Source of the DNA: Dactylonectria macrodidyma
Lineage: Eukaryota > Ascomycota > Sordariomycetes > Hypocreales > Nectriaceae
Direction of reading: 5' to 3'
NCBI GenBank assembly: GCA_020744425.1
Contig: JAGMUV010000001.1
Coordinates: forward strand, 4,340,001-4,404,000
Length of the DNA stretch: 64,000 bases
Both the position numbers and the translations under genes were made by a program. Under the pieces are notes generated by a model. It was given only the letters and a program-made list of their open reading frames with translations. It did no database searches and was not told the origin of the DNA. This document shows positions 55,161 to 64,000 of this stretch, piece after piece. Numbering within the stretch: the first letter of the stretch is position 1; the number at the start of each line of letters is the position of its first letter.

Positions 55161-55249
55161 GTATTATGCCACCGAGGCAAAAGGGAACACGCATTCTGGT
55201 ACTGCGAAGTGCCATAATTAGCTATATTCTGAATGTGATAGTCAAGACT

Positions 55250-55351
55250 GACATGGCAGATCTTTGAAGCGGCTCGGGCGCATAGATTTCGGTCTCTTTT
55301 AATAGTCTCAACAGCCAAGACTAACTGTCTTTCATTTTCTGGGATTGACAT
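55250..55351 (-). pseudogene. N-terminus of a pogo/Fot1-type transposase (relic)
   Basis: From ATG 55351 the minus strand reads MSIPENERQLVLAVETIKRD then a RAASKICHVS helix, the helix-turn-helix of pogo-like transposases (..A..AI..RAAK.Y.VP..TL). The frame then degenerates. The start codon lies about 60 bp inside the terminal repeat at 55411-55467, the normal spacing for the 5' end of such an element. The catalytic DDE part is absent. Confidence 0.45.
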
Positions 55352-55410
55352 AATTATGTATAGAGAAAAATGCGGCTAAAGATGGGTAGTGGGTAGATTG
55401 AGGCTCTGTA

Positions 55411-55467
55411 CCTCACTCGCTTGTCTGCCTCACTCGCTTGTCTGCCTCACTCGCTCATCATGTACGT
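55411..55467 (-). repeat. Terminal repeat of a pogo/Fot1-type transposon
   Basis: cctcactcgcttgtctg is repeated two and a half times and ends tcactcgctcatcatgtacgt, followed by TA. The outer part matches the terminal repeat of the MITE at 5667-6092. No opposite end is found nearby, so the element is truncated. Confidence 0.65.
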
Positions 55468-55745
55468 TAGTATAGTTTAGTAGAGCAAAATTGGCCAGTA
55501 TATTTGTATTAAGTGAGCTAAAAGAAGCCAGGAAATTGGTAGACGTGCTGATAGAAACCTCACCGTCCCTTCCCAGGGTTAATTCAGAAGATGGGATTGC
55601 AATTGAGAATGTAGAACATCTTGATTCTTAACTATCGGAAGGGCCTCTACTCAGGCTCTTCTTCCTAGAGATGTGGATAGCTTCCTATCGGAGCCGCAGA
55701 GATTCCTAGGCAGGCTATATGTTTGCTGGAGTGTGATAGGCTACA
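55468..55745. other. Intergenic, no gene seen
   Basis: 3' flank of the next minus-strand gene. Nothing recognised. Confidence 0.4.
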
Positions 55746-56334
55746 TCAGGGCGTCAGTGTTCCGCCGACAGCCAAAACTCCAGCAGTAGCAGCCTCAATA
55801 TCCTCCTCGCCAGATCCACCGCAGACGCCGATGGCGCCAAAGAAAGTGCCGTTGATAAATATAGGCACACCGCCTGCAACAGGCAACATGCCGCCGTTCG
55901 TGTGCTCGAGGCCGTATTCCCCGCTCCCAGGCTGGACCAGGGGTCCCAACTCACCAGAGGTGATCGCTCCGTTGAAGAGGCTGACCGTGCGCGCCTTTCT
56001 AACGCAGGTGTCGAAGCTCTCGAGAAAAGCATTATCCATACGTAGGACAGCGATGGGATAGCCGTAGGGGTCGGCCACGACGATGGAAGAGGGGAAGGCG
56101 CTAGAGTTGAGCTATCCATCAGCATAGGCTTATAATACAAGGTTTTGGAGTGCGGCAGTACTTCTCCATCTCAGCTAACTTAGCGGATGTAGCCTCGACG
56201 GCTATCAATGCTTGACGTGCATTGAGAACAAAGCGCTCGTTAGGAGCCTTCAGAGTATTCGTGATGATGGCGAAGGCAAAGTTGGGGAGAAATGCGGCTC
56301 CAAGCGCTGCAGCTAGTGCCCAGGCGCTCTTCAT
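55746..56334 (-). CDS. Secreted GlcG/HbpS-like (heme-degrading domain) protein
   Basis: Exon 1 (56334-56162) and exon 2 (56100-55746) join in phase 2 across a 61-bp intron (gtactg...gctgatg...ctctag) to 175 residues. MKSAWALAAALGAAFLPNFA is a signal peptide, probably cleaved after FAFA (residue 22). The mature part shows the GlcG/PF03928 pattern: VVADPYGYPIAVLRMDNAF, a helix with KARTVSLFNG, GLEHTNGGMLPVAGGVPIF, and FFGAIGVCGGSGEEDIE. In bacteria such proteins bind heme or act near glycolate utilisation; fungal secreted versions are of unknown function. A single-domain, usual-length member. Confidence 0.82.
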
Positions 56335-57695
56335 GGCGATACGGATGATAGAAGATTTTTTTCTAGGATTGAGAATTGAATGGAAGGTGTGCGAGTGTTG
56401 GGAAGAGATACAATACATGAGAGGGCGGTTATTGATATTATATTATATACTCGTTCAACCCACGATACGGGAGTCATGGAGGAGTTGCGGGAACGCTTTG
56501 GAAGATTTGCTCCTCTCCGCCGTATTCCCCTGACACCTGGATAATGTCCCCTTAGGCAAACTCAAATCCAATTAGAAATCAAAGCCAGTCTTGTTGTCAG
56601 CGACAAGTCGTTAGCCAGGGATTGTCCTGGCCGTCGACGTGCGTTTCTGTGTTGGCCATCGTTGCTAGCCTCGATAAAACTGTAGGCGAATTGACGGGCG
56701 AGGCTTGCTTGGCATATCGAATTACGAGTTTTGCGACACAAACCTGGGAATCTAATCGTGCAACGCCTTGACGGAGGCGTCATTTCATCTCCCATTCGGG
56801 AACATGCATAAGCTGGGTAGTAAGTCTACGCGACATTTCAAGGAAAGGCTCTGGCGTTTGACTCGGACGGAGACAACACAGTGTGGCGGTTATGGATGCA
56901 CGGTAACCCGCGCGGCTGACCCGCTTTGGCAAGATGCGAGACCGAAACCGAGCTTAACAAGTCTTCGACAATAACCTAATGAATCGAGGGGGTTATACTC
57001 CGTACCGTCAGATGTGTTCTGTTCAACGAGAAGAAACGATGCTGGGTGCCCCTTGAACGGAAGTTGACTTAGCGTGACAAAATCTCTCGCTTCCCTACAG
57101 CAGAATCTCTGACACCGCCACGCTATGCAGTTACTCTCTTGTCTATAGCATCCCGTCGGCAACGAGATGGGAACGCAACCACTGGGAAGCTCTATCCTCG
57201 CTGACTACAGAGCTCACCAATTATCCACAAAAAATGGAGTCCATCATGCCACATTAGCCCTCTCGTGGAAAGAGGGGATCCACTCGGGAAGGACGCAAGC
57301 TAACGCACAGGGCGGCTTAGCTTGGTTCTAGCCATCGGAATACCAGAGAGCTTACAAACCACACCGAAGCGCATTCGTCGCGCTGGAGCCATTAGCAGGG
57401 GTCATCTCTCAGGGCGCCGTGTGGGGTATTCAATTACCACATTCGCGCGCGGTTCTGAACCTCATACATCAGCAGTCACAAGGAGAAAGTGAGACACTAA
57501 CAAGGTTTGCTTCGTCCAAGAAAGCAAAATACGGGAGCTGTCCAATATGTCAGGTTCAATGAATCCCCTAGTATTTGATACCCCAGGGCTTACCCACGTC
57601 CAAAGAGAAAGATCCAAGCGGCGTTCTACAGGACTCCTGGGAGCGAAGGACGAACAGCATCTTGACATTTCCTATCCCAGACTTCATCATTCACC
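56335..57695. other. Intergenic, no supported gene
   Basis: Divergent promoters of the GlcG-like gene and the dioxygenase. Several 60-90 codon frames occur on both strands, none with protein-like composition or motif. A TATA-like tattatatac is at 56436-56446, about 110 bp upstream of the GlcG-like start. Confidence 0.4.
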
Positions 57696-58709
57696 ATGCC
57701 ACGTGCCTCAGTGGTCTGTATATCACATGGGGGAGGTATGTTTTCAATGCCCCATGTCAAATCAACGAGCAAGACGGTGCACTAATCGTGATTTTCTAGG
57801 CCCCCTTCCTGTCATCGGCGGACCGGGTCATGAAGACATCGTTCATTCCCTAAAAACTCGAGTCCCCAAGATCCTCAAGCTTGGTACCCCCGAGGCACCG
57901 CGCGCCATCATTTGCGTGACGGCCCACTGGTCCGAGAATCAACCTGCCATCTCCTCCGCTGATCATCATGACCTCTACTATGACTACGGCGGCCTCCCAA
58001 ATGAAGCCTACAGACTGAAGTATAATGCTCCGGGATCGTCTGCAATCGCACACGATGTCAAGAAGGTTCTTGTGGAAGAAGGACTGGCGCCTGTTCTCAA
58101 TAGAAGACGAGGTGAGTGGATATTATGTCCTGATACGGCTCCTGCGACTGCAAGCTACACGGGGAGGAAGGGAGCGATTGACCATGAGAAACTGACGAGT
58201 GGGCTATGGTAGGTTGGGATCATGGTGTCTTCATCCCCTTCATGCTTATCAATCCCGCTGCGGACATACCTATCATTCAGCTGTCCATCCTTGTGTCCGA
58301 AGACGCTACGGAACATCTCCGTATGGGCCGCGCCCTTTCGAAGCTTCGCGATTCCAACATTGCAATCCTAGGCTCTGGCTTCGCATCTATCCACAACAAT
58401 AGAGTTGTGGTCCCGTTAATGGTGCGCGATCGTAGGGCACCTGCGAACCTGGCCAATAGCGTCCGCGAATGGAATGTGGCGCTGACAGCTGTGGTGACGA
58501 AGGAGAAGAGGCAAGACAGGGCAAAGGCACTGGAGGGGTGGAGAAGCTTCATTCACAGTTATGATATGCATCCGCCTAGCGCTGCTGACCATTTCATGCC
58601 TTTGCTGGTTTGTGCAGGTGCGGCGGATGACGAGGTAGCTGGGATGTATATGGATGACTTTCTCGGATTGGACATTTGGACATATTATTGGGGTGATGTC
58701 CGTATGTAA
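57696..58709 (+). CDS. Extradiol ring-cleavage dioxygenase, LigB/DODA type
   Basis: Exons 57696-57735, 57800-58111 and 58213-58709 join to 282 residues. Introns are gtatgt...ttctag and gtgagt...ctgac...ggtag. Motifs: CISHGGGP with H11; GGPGHEDI; VTAHWSE with H56; DHHDLYYDYGGLP; GWDHGVFIP with H121. These conserved His residues are those expected to hold the Zn or Fe of class III extradiol enzymes (LigB, plant DODA). The family opens catechol-type rings or 4,5-DOPA using O2, in the cytosol. The first exon is only 13 codons, which earlier frame-based reading would miss. Substrate not readable. Confidence 0.85.
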
Positions 58710-60739
58710 AGAGAAGTTAGAAACGAGCAGGGTTTGGGTCGCTCTTCCAGTTGGAAGTTGATATGGTATACATAGCGGCAAGATGCAGCAGAGGCGAGCA
58801 TCACGGCGAGAGTAGGTCGTATTCAGACCTTGGAAACAGGCCGTGTTTCAGATCCCAAATGAAACGACTGACGTTCACGCCAGAGCCACCGAGGACCTAT
58901 TTTCAGTGGTGATAGAAGTCCCGGCAATTTCCCGATTTACAACGAGGTACATCACACTCCTTACATCGACAACGTAACTGCCGTCTGCGGCTGTTGCCGA
59001 TGTCTGCCTCCAACGGGTGCTACCGGAGTCGTCTTCGGATACCGAAGCCTCTTGTGCTGTTAATGTGGGCGATTTTCAGGCAGGGGGAGGAAGGCTTGAA
59101 TTCCAGCCAATCTGTGCAGAGGCCGGAGATGCTTGCGGGCGTCATGACGTACTCAAGTCAGTGCTGTGTCGCTAGATCTGTACAAGGGCTGGACTTCAGC
59201 TCATGTGGCTTAAGCCGGCTGATAATACACCAACATCATGGGCAAGGATACCCATCTTCATCACTATCGTCCTTCATTTAAATTGTGATGCCTCTTCTGA
59301 ATGGAACCAGAGTCTGGCTAAGTTACGGTCATTCCAAGCGTACTACGTTACTCCAGCATGTCAGAAGGCAAAGACTCAAGCCTAAGCGTAAATCTTTCCG
59401 CAGTTGGCAAACTCGAATCCTCTGGAAGCTAGATCAACTGGAACGAGCAAATCCGAGACCTACTGGCCCTGTCTGGTTATGGCGATCTCCTGGGGAGAAA
59501 ACGAGACCCTACACAGTGGAGACTTGAAGGTAGCCTAAAATCAATGAAATCACATTATTCATTATTCTATGTACTGTACTTCTGATCTGCCGGATCTTGA
59601 GCTCTTTTGATCAAGGTCCTCCGTATGGACGAGACAAGTCTCATCGCCATCATTGAAGCCAACAGCCTCCACCCTTTAGTGACCAACAGTCTTCAAGGGA
59701 ATCCCCTTCTGGCGGGGTCCTTCAATGTAAGAGGTCATATTCATTCTTAAGTTATTGTTCCCACTCTGGTCTTCTGCATGTTCCCTAGTGATGTTACGGT
59801 GGGAATAGCCTAAGAGCTTGGGGAATAGTTGCACGAGGAGTAATCGTATTGCTAGCATGCAATTACAAATGATTCCGACATTGACCTCGACCATGGACCA
59901 TATAGAGACTTCTATATAGTCATAGGTAGGGTTTTGGTTAGAACTGAATTAGAGTACTGAGTGACACTAGAGAATGCTGATTACAGTAATACTGAAATAT
60001 ATTAGATGTGCCTATAGATGATAGTAAAGGGACTTATAAGGTGCTAATATAAAATATTAGTATAATCCTAACCTTTTTCTTTTAGTAAAGGTTTAGATGC
60101 TTAAGTTATAAAATTAGGAGTACTAGTATTTAAAAGTTAAGAAGAATACTGATTATAGTATAGAATATGGTAATAGTATGAAGATTAGTACATTCGCCTT
60201 TATATTCACTGTCCTATTTATTCTACAAGTAGCTAATAGGTTAGTAGTGAAAAATAGCTGTAAAGACATAGGAGATCCTAAATAATGCGCTAAAGATAAT
60301 TATACCTTAAAGCAGTTGGCAGATGAATTGCCTTAAGAAGATTCATAAGTAGAAGAAAAGTAAGGAAAGCTTTATTAGAGTGACCTAAGCTAAGTAGAGT
60401 ACTGCTATAATATAAAAGTAGATTATAAACTGGGTAATGTTAGACGGAGAAAGGGTCTAGATATTATAACCTATCATATTAGGAACGGTACTGTAAATAT
60501 TGTAAATCGTGCTAGTAATAATCGAAATGCAGGTACTAAGGATAAGCCAGTCGTCAGCCCCGAGCCTGGCATTTGAGCTGATCTCATAGACGAACCGCTA
60601 GACAACACAGAGTCCGGCAACGATGACCAGCGCAATCGCTTTTATTGAGTACGATCTCGATTTGTCGCGAATTGGAAAGTCTCAGTACGTCATGGTCAAG
60701 TTCTGGGCGACTAGGGAAGACAATTAGTAAGTTTTTCGC
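58710..60739. other. Intergenic with an AT-rich relic
   Basis: No gene. 59930-60540 is TA-rich with stops in all frames, like RIP-mutated repeat DNA, but I could not match it to elements A-C. The remaining frames are short and unconvincing. Confidence 0.4.
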
Positions 60740-60965
60740 ATTATGCGAGTGTTGAAACTGCGTACGGAGTGACTCTTTTACCGTACAGCTGGCTTGGACA
60801 CAGTTCGTCGCCACCACCTTCAGTGGGTTCATCGTGGCACACGCATGATTGATCCGTAGTTGGGCATGTCGAGTTGGACACTGCACTTGTCAAGCATGTC
60901 AGCTGGGTTAATGTCAGCGATGGCTGCGAAGCTATGTCTTCCTGGTTCTGGCAGCTAGGACTCAC
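60740..60965 (-). pseudogene. CFEM-domain gene relic with frameshift
   Basis: The minus strand reads LTCLTSAVSNSTCPTTDQSC and VCHD, then one surplus base near 60838 shifts the frame, after which NPLKVVATNCVQASCTVKES completes the Cys pattern of a CFEM domain. CFEM modules occur in fungal surface and secreted proteins and in Pth11-like receptors; several bind heme. I see no signal peptide, no receptor membrane segments and no intron that would repair the frame. It is therefore a relic, or one base is miscalled. Confidence 0.55.
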
Positions 60966-61604
60966 TGCCTAATCGGGCATCTGTTGAAGGGTAGACAGCA
61001 GGGATGATTGTGCCAAGCCTAACGGCAGTGTCGCAAGACACAGCAGTAGCCTCAATCCCCCCAACCCACGCATTTCGACACCTTCTGTCCGCCAGAATTA
61101 TCAGTACACGTGAGGGTAAATGAAACATCACCCACTGCTCTATCAATTCGGAAAGACCTTGGCGAAGAAAGTGGCAGAAATGTTCAGCTGGTCCTGGTAG
61201 GATAACGACACAGGAAATGGGAAAACTGGAGCCAGAAACCAAAGGCCAGGGGCTAAATTAGTTAGTCACAGGGCTGTACTCTACCAGGGGCAGTAAGGTT
61301 CAAGGTGGCAATTGCTCGCCGCACTCGCGAGATGCCCAAGCCAAGCCCCAAGTCCGAGTCTTGGAACTCTGGTTGCCCTGGACCCCGTCTCAAACTTCAA
61401 GGGCGTGATGCATGTGCAAACCTTCCATCCTAATACAGGCCGGAGATCTACAGCCCAGTCCATCTTGGCCCCTTGAGAAACTGCCGCTAATGGCCACTTG
61501 GCTTATGAGGTGTCTTGAACGATGGCTCAGGGGAATTGATAGCTGCTCTAGGGTAGCCACTCACGGACTGCCGATTCCGCCAACACCCGAATAAATTGTC
61601 CATC
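60966..61604. other. Intergenic, no supported gene
   Basis: Would contain the missing 5' part of the CFEM gene, but I find no convincing exon. Other frames are short. Confidence 0.35.
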
Positions 61605-61757
61605 TTACTGTGAACTTGGGAAGAAAGCACTCAAAGAACAGACGGAAGCGATCAGAGAATAGAAGAAGATTATCAACGCCCAACAAGTGGTGATACGCGA
61701 CCTCGGCGGACAGGTGGAAGGGGCGAAAGAGCAGATGGACGAAGAGCTGAAGCAAGT
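61605..61757 (+). pseudogene. Coiled-coil exon relic with one in-frame stop
   Basis: The plus strand reads CELGKKALKEQTEAIRE, TAG, KKIINAQQVVIRDLGGQ then VEGAKEQMDEELKQ, followed by gtatga, a possible 5' splice site. The stop is a C-to-T version of a Gln codon. The helical Lys/Glu/Gln-rich composition predicts a coiled coil. I cannot assign a family or find partner exons. Confidence 0.3.
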
Positions 61758-62661
61758 ATGAAGCAATGATCGTACACGGATGTGGCGCGGTCGCAGCCAT
61801 CTTCGCAACCCACCAACCTCAGGACACTCTCGTCTTCAACGCAACGTCATCGCACTTTACCGACACACCTTATTGCACCATTGCAACGGGATCGTTGTGC
61901 CCTCATGAACACGGTGCGTCTGCGGGTGAACCTAGTCATGCTAGCCAACCGGCTGACTTGAGCCGACGAACGCGCCGCCCATTACGCCTCAAAGAAGTGG
62001 ACCTGGGCTGGAGATCTAGACATGACGGTCCTGGGACAGGCACATTTGGACAATGACAAGAAGTGGACGAAAAGACTGGCTTTCCTCGGAATCAGTACGG
62101 TCGGGGGCAAGCATGGCTGGCCGTACAGAATCATGAGTGGGTCTTCTTTACGGAAACGTTCGGTAGGAGCACCTTGTTTCTGGGGCCGTATCCAGTAAAA
62201 TAGGACAAGGTGGAGCAGAGCAGACAGAAATGGACGTGGACTTGGCAACTTGGGCAACTTACGCCTTCTCACCGTTAACATCGTTATGCATGACGACCAT
62301 GACGGAGTAAGCCTGCACGGACCGAGCATGTTAGCATCTACGCAAGATACCATGCCTCGAATTTTCATTCGCTGGAAGCACCGATTTCAGTTGTCCCAGT
62401 GCAAATCGAGATGTAAGCCCGCAGGACCGGCTTGTCTCAACTCCCGCCTCTCCGGAAATACCCATTCTTTATCGTCCCACAACTAGCGAATGTCGTTATG
62501 GAGGCGATGACAAGGACCATAGTTATTAATCAACTCGGCATTAACGGAAGTAAAATTTAAGTCCGTAACACCACGAGTTTATAAACAGGTAGAGCAGAAC
62601 CTTTCTTGCTAACACAAAACCATCCAATTGAATTATTCACAAACTTTTCCATATTATCAAG
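61758..62661. other. Intergenic, no supported gene
   Basis: Contains the promoter of the dehydrogenase downstream. Nothing else recognised. Confidence 0.4.
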
Positions 62662-63582
62662 ATGGCATCACCTGTGTGGTTTATTACCGGAAGCTCCAAT
62701 GGCTTTGGCCATTTGCTCAGCTTGAGAGCTCTGGAAGCTGGACATCGAGTTATTTCGACAGTTCGAGACGCAACAAAATCAGCTCAGGCGGTCCGATCGA
62801 TCGAGCAAGCCGGAGGCAAGGTCGTTCAACTTGACATGACAGAACCCAAATCGAGTATCACCCAGAAAATTCAAGATGTAGAGAAGAATTTTGGACGGAT
62901 TGACTATCTTGTGAATAATGCTGGATACTCTGTTCTAGGAGTGATAGAGTTATTCACGTACGTCAAGATCCCTTTCCCCTAAAGTAACCTAATTCTAATG
63001 ATAACTAGGGAGGCAGAAGCCGAGCACCAAATCCAAACCAACCTCTTTGGTCCCCTCTACGCCACCCAAGCTGTGCTACCGGGCATGAGAACACGGGGTT
63101 CAGGTACTATTATTAACGTAGGTAGTGTGGCCGGACAGGATGCAAACCCGAGCTGCGGACTCTACGCGGCGAGCAAGTTCGGTCTTGAAGGTTTCACCGA
63201 GGCATTAGCCAAAGAGACGAAAGAGTTCGGCATCAACGTTCTACTGGTTGAACCAGGAGCATTTCGAACCAACTTCCTCAGCGCAAGCATTAGGAGCGAT
63301 GAGGTGGCCGAGCAAGCGTATAGAGGAACTGCGGTTGATGAGGCCCTCAAGAAGTTCAGCGCTTTTTCAGGAAAGCAACCCGGGGATCCGACAAAGGCTG
63401 TCAATATCATCTTTGACGTTGCCACGGGTGAAGGAACAGCAGGCGGCCTCAAGGGCAAGATTCTAAGACTGCCTCTAGGCAATGACGCGTTCTCCCGGAT
63501 CCAAAATAAGATAAACTGGGTACAACAGGACCTCGAGGCTAGCCGTCAAGTCGGCGTTACAACTGACCTAGATAGAGAATAA
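62662..63582 (+). CDS. Short-chain dehydrogenase/reductase (classical SDR)
   Basis: Exons 62662-62957 and 63009-63582 join across a 51-bp intron (gtacgt...aactag) to 289 residues. WFITGSSNGFG (residues 6-16) is the nucleotide-binding turn. NNAG is at 85-88, N110 in HQIQTNLFG, S138 in INVGSVAG, and Y151/K155 in LYAASKFG: the complete Asn-Ser-Tyr-Lys tetrad. PGAFRTNFL follows the active site. R35 after the second strand (STVRD) suggests NADP preference (inference). It oxidises or reduces an unknown alcohol/ketone. No signal peptide or membrane segment. Confidence 0.88.
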
Positions 63583-64000
63583 GCCTTAGGCGTTATACTC
63601 GTCGCGTCTATGAATACTCTAGGGCATGGCATAATCAGTGGGCACAACTACGGCAGAATCTCAACTAATTCACGCACCTTAGCGTCTCCGAACGTCGAGA
63701 CGACCAGTTACCTAAGCCATAAAGGGCCTTTAACGAATGAGAGTGTAGAATTAGGGCCGCTAGTGTGTGCGAATTTGTTGAGATTTAATAGTAAAGACAC
63801 GAGCAAAGAATTGTGTGCGCTTTTCTCTAGTTCCGATTCAGGAGATGACTACCACAATTCGCGGCCAGAGCGCCACTTAGGAAGCAGGAGCAATATTCTT
63901 CAATTTGAATAAAAGTATTTAGAGCTCGCAGAGCGCAACGTCTCATATTACCCTCAAGGCTATCGACTCAAGGGTTGTGTTAAGGTTCCGTCGGAGTTTA
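63583..64000. other. 3' flank, no supported gene
   Basis: One 100-codon plus-strand frame (63610-63912) has no protein-like character. Nothing else seen up to the window edge. Confidence 0.4.

Noticed and set aside
61561..61808. Minus-strand frames rich in Phe/Leu as a membrane peptide
   Set aside because: Antisense of the coiled-coil relic; hydrophobicity results from complementing Lys/Glu codons.

Overview
The window is fungal nuclear DNA from a filamentous ascomycete (Pezizomycotina). Genes have short introns of about 48-105 bp with GT...CTGAC/CTAAC...AG signals. Recognised families include a Zn2Cys6 regulator with a fungal middle-homology domain, a PigL_N-like protein, and CFEM and FunK1 kinase relics. 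Old retrotransposons carry the C-to-T/G-to-A decay of repeat-induced point mutation (RIP). I cannot fix the class or species from sequence alone.

Layout. 1-3249: the 3' end of an unidentified gene, a hotdog-fold thioesterase and one gene relic. 3250-26342: a block of about 23 kb, very rich in T and A and with no living gene. I resolve it as a nest of transposable elements, each with recognisable ends and target duplications. The host is a minus-strand Ty3/gypsy element A (3255-26337, duplication CTGTA). A plus-strand gypsy element B sits inside it (11112-20035, duplication TTTAG). A minus-strand Ty1/copia element C (20261-25939, duplication TATTC) sits 16 bp inside A's right LTR. A MITE lies inside A (5667-6092), and a 143-bp solo-LTR-like insert lies inside C (25334-25476, duplication TCTAG). 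A and B also share a decayed coiled-coil ORF antisense to pol, between the integrase end and the 3' LTR.

26343-39431: gene-poor and partly decayed. It holds a Nudix hydrolase with a 1-bp frameshift inside the Nudix box, a headless two-exon gene, a three-exon fungal hypothetical gene, an LTR fragment related to B, and a PigL_N-like two-exon gene.

39432-52477: the most coherent functional unit. It contains a xylitol/sorbitol dehydrogenase (minus), a Zn2Cys6 regulator (plus) and an MFS sugar porter (plus), which look like a sugar/polyol utilisation cluster. A young, complete copia element D (41009-46982; LTRs identical by eye; duplication GCATC) has split the divergent dehydrogenase/regulator promoter. 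Without it the two start codons would be about 670 bp apart.

53715-63582: an alpha/beta hydrolase, a secreted GlcG/HbpS-type protein, a LigB-type extradiol dioxygenase and a short-chain dehydrogenase. Between them lie relics: a FunK1 kinase, the end of a pogo/Fot1-type transposon whose terminal repeat matches the MITE in A, a frameshifted CFEM domain, and a coiled-coil exon with one stop. Coordinates of live genes were derived by hand-splicing and checked for reading-frame continuity. Domain limits inside the decayed elements are approximate.
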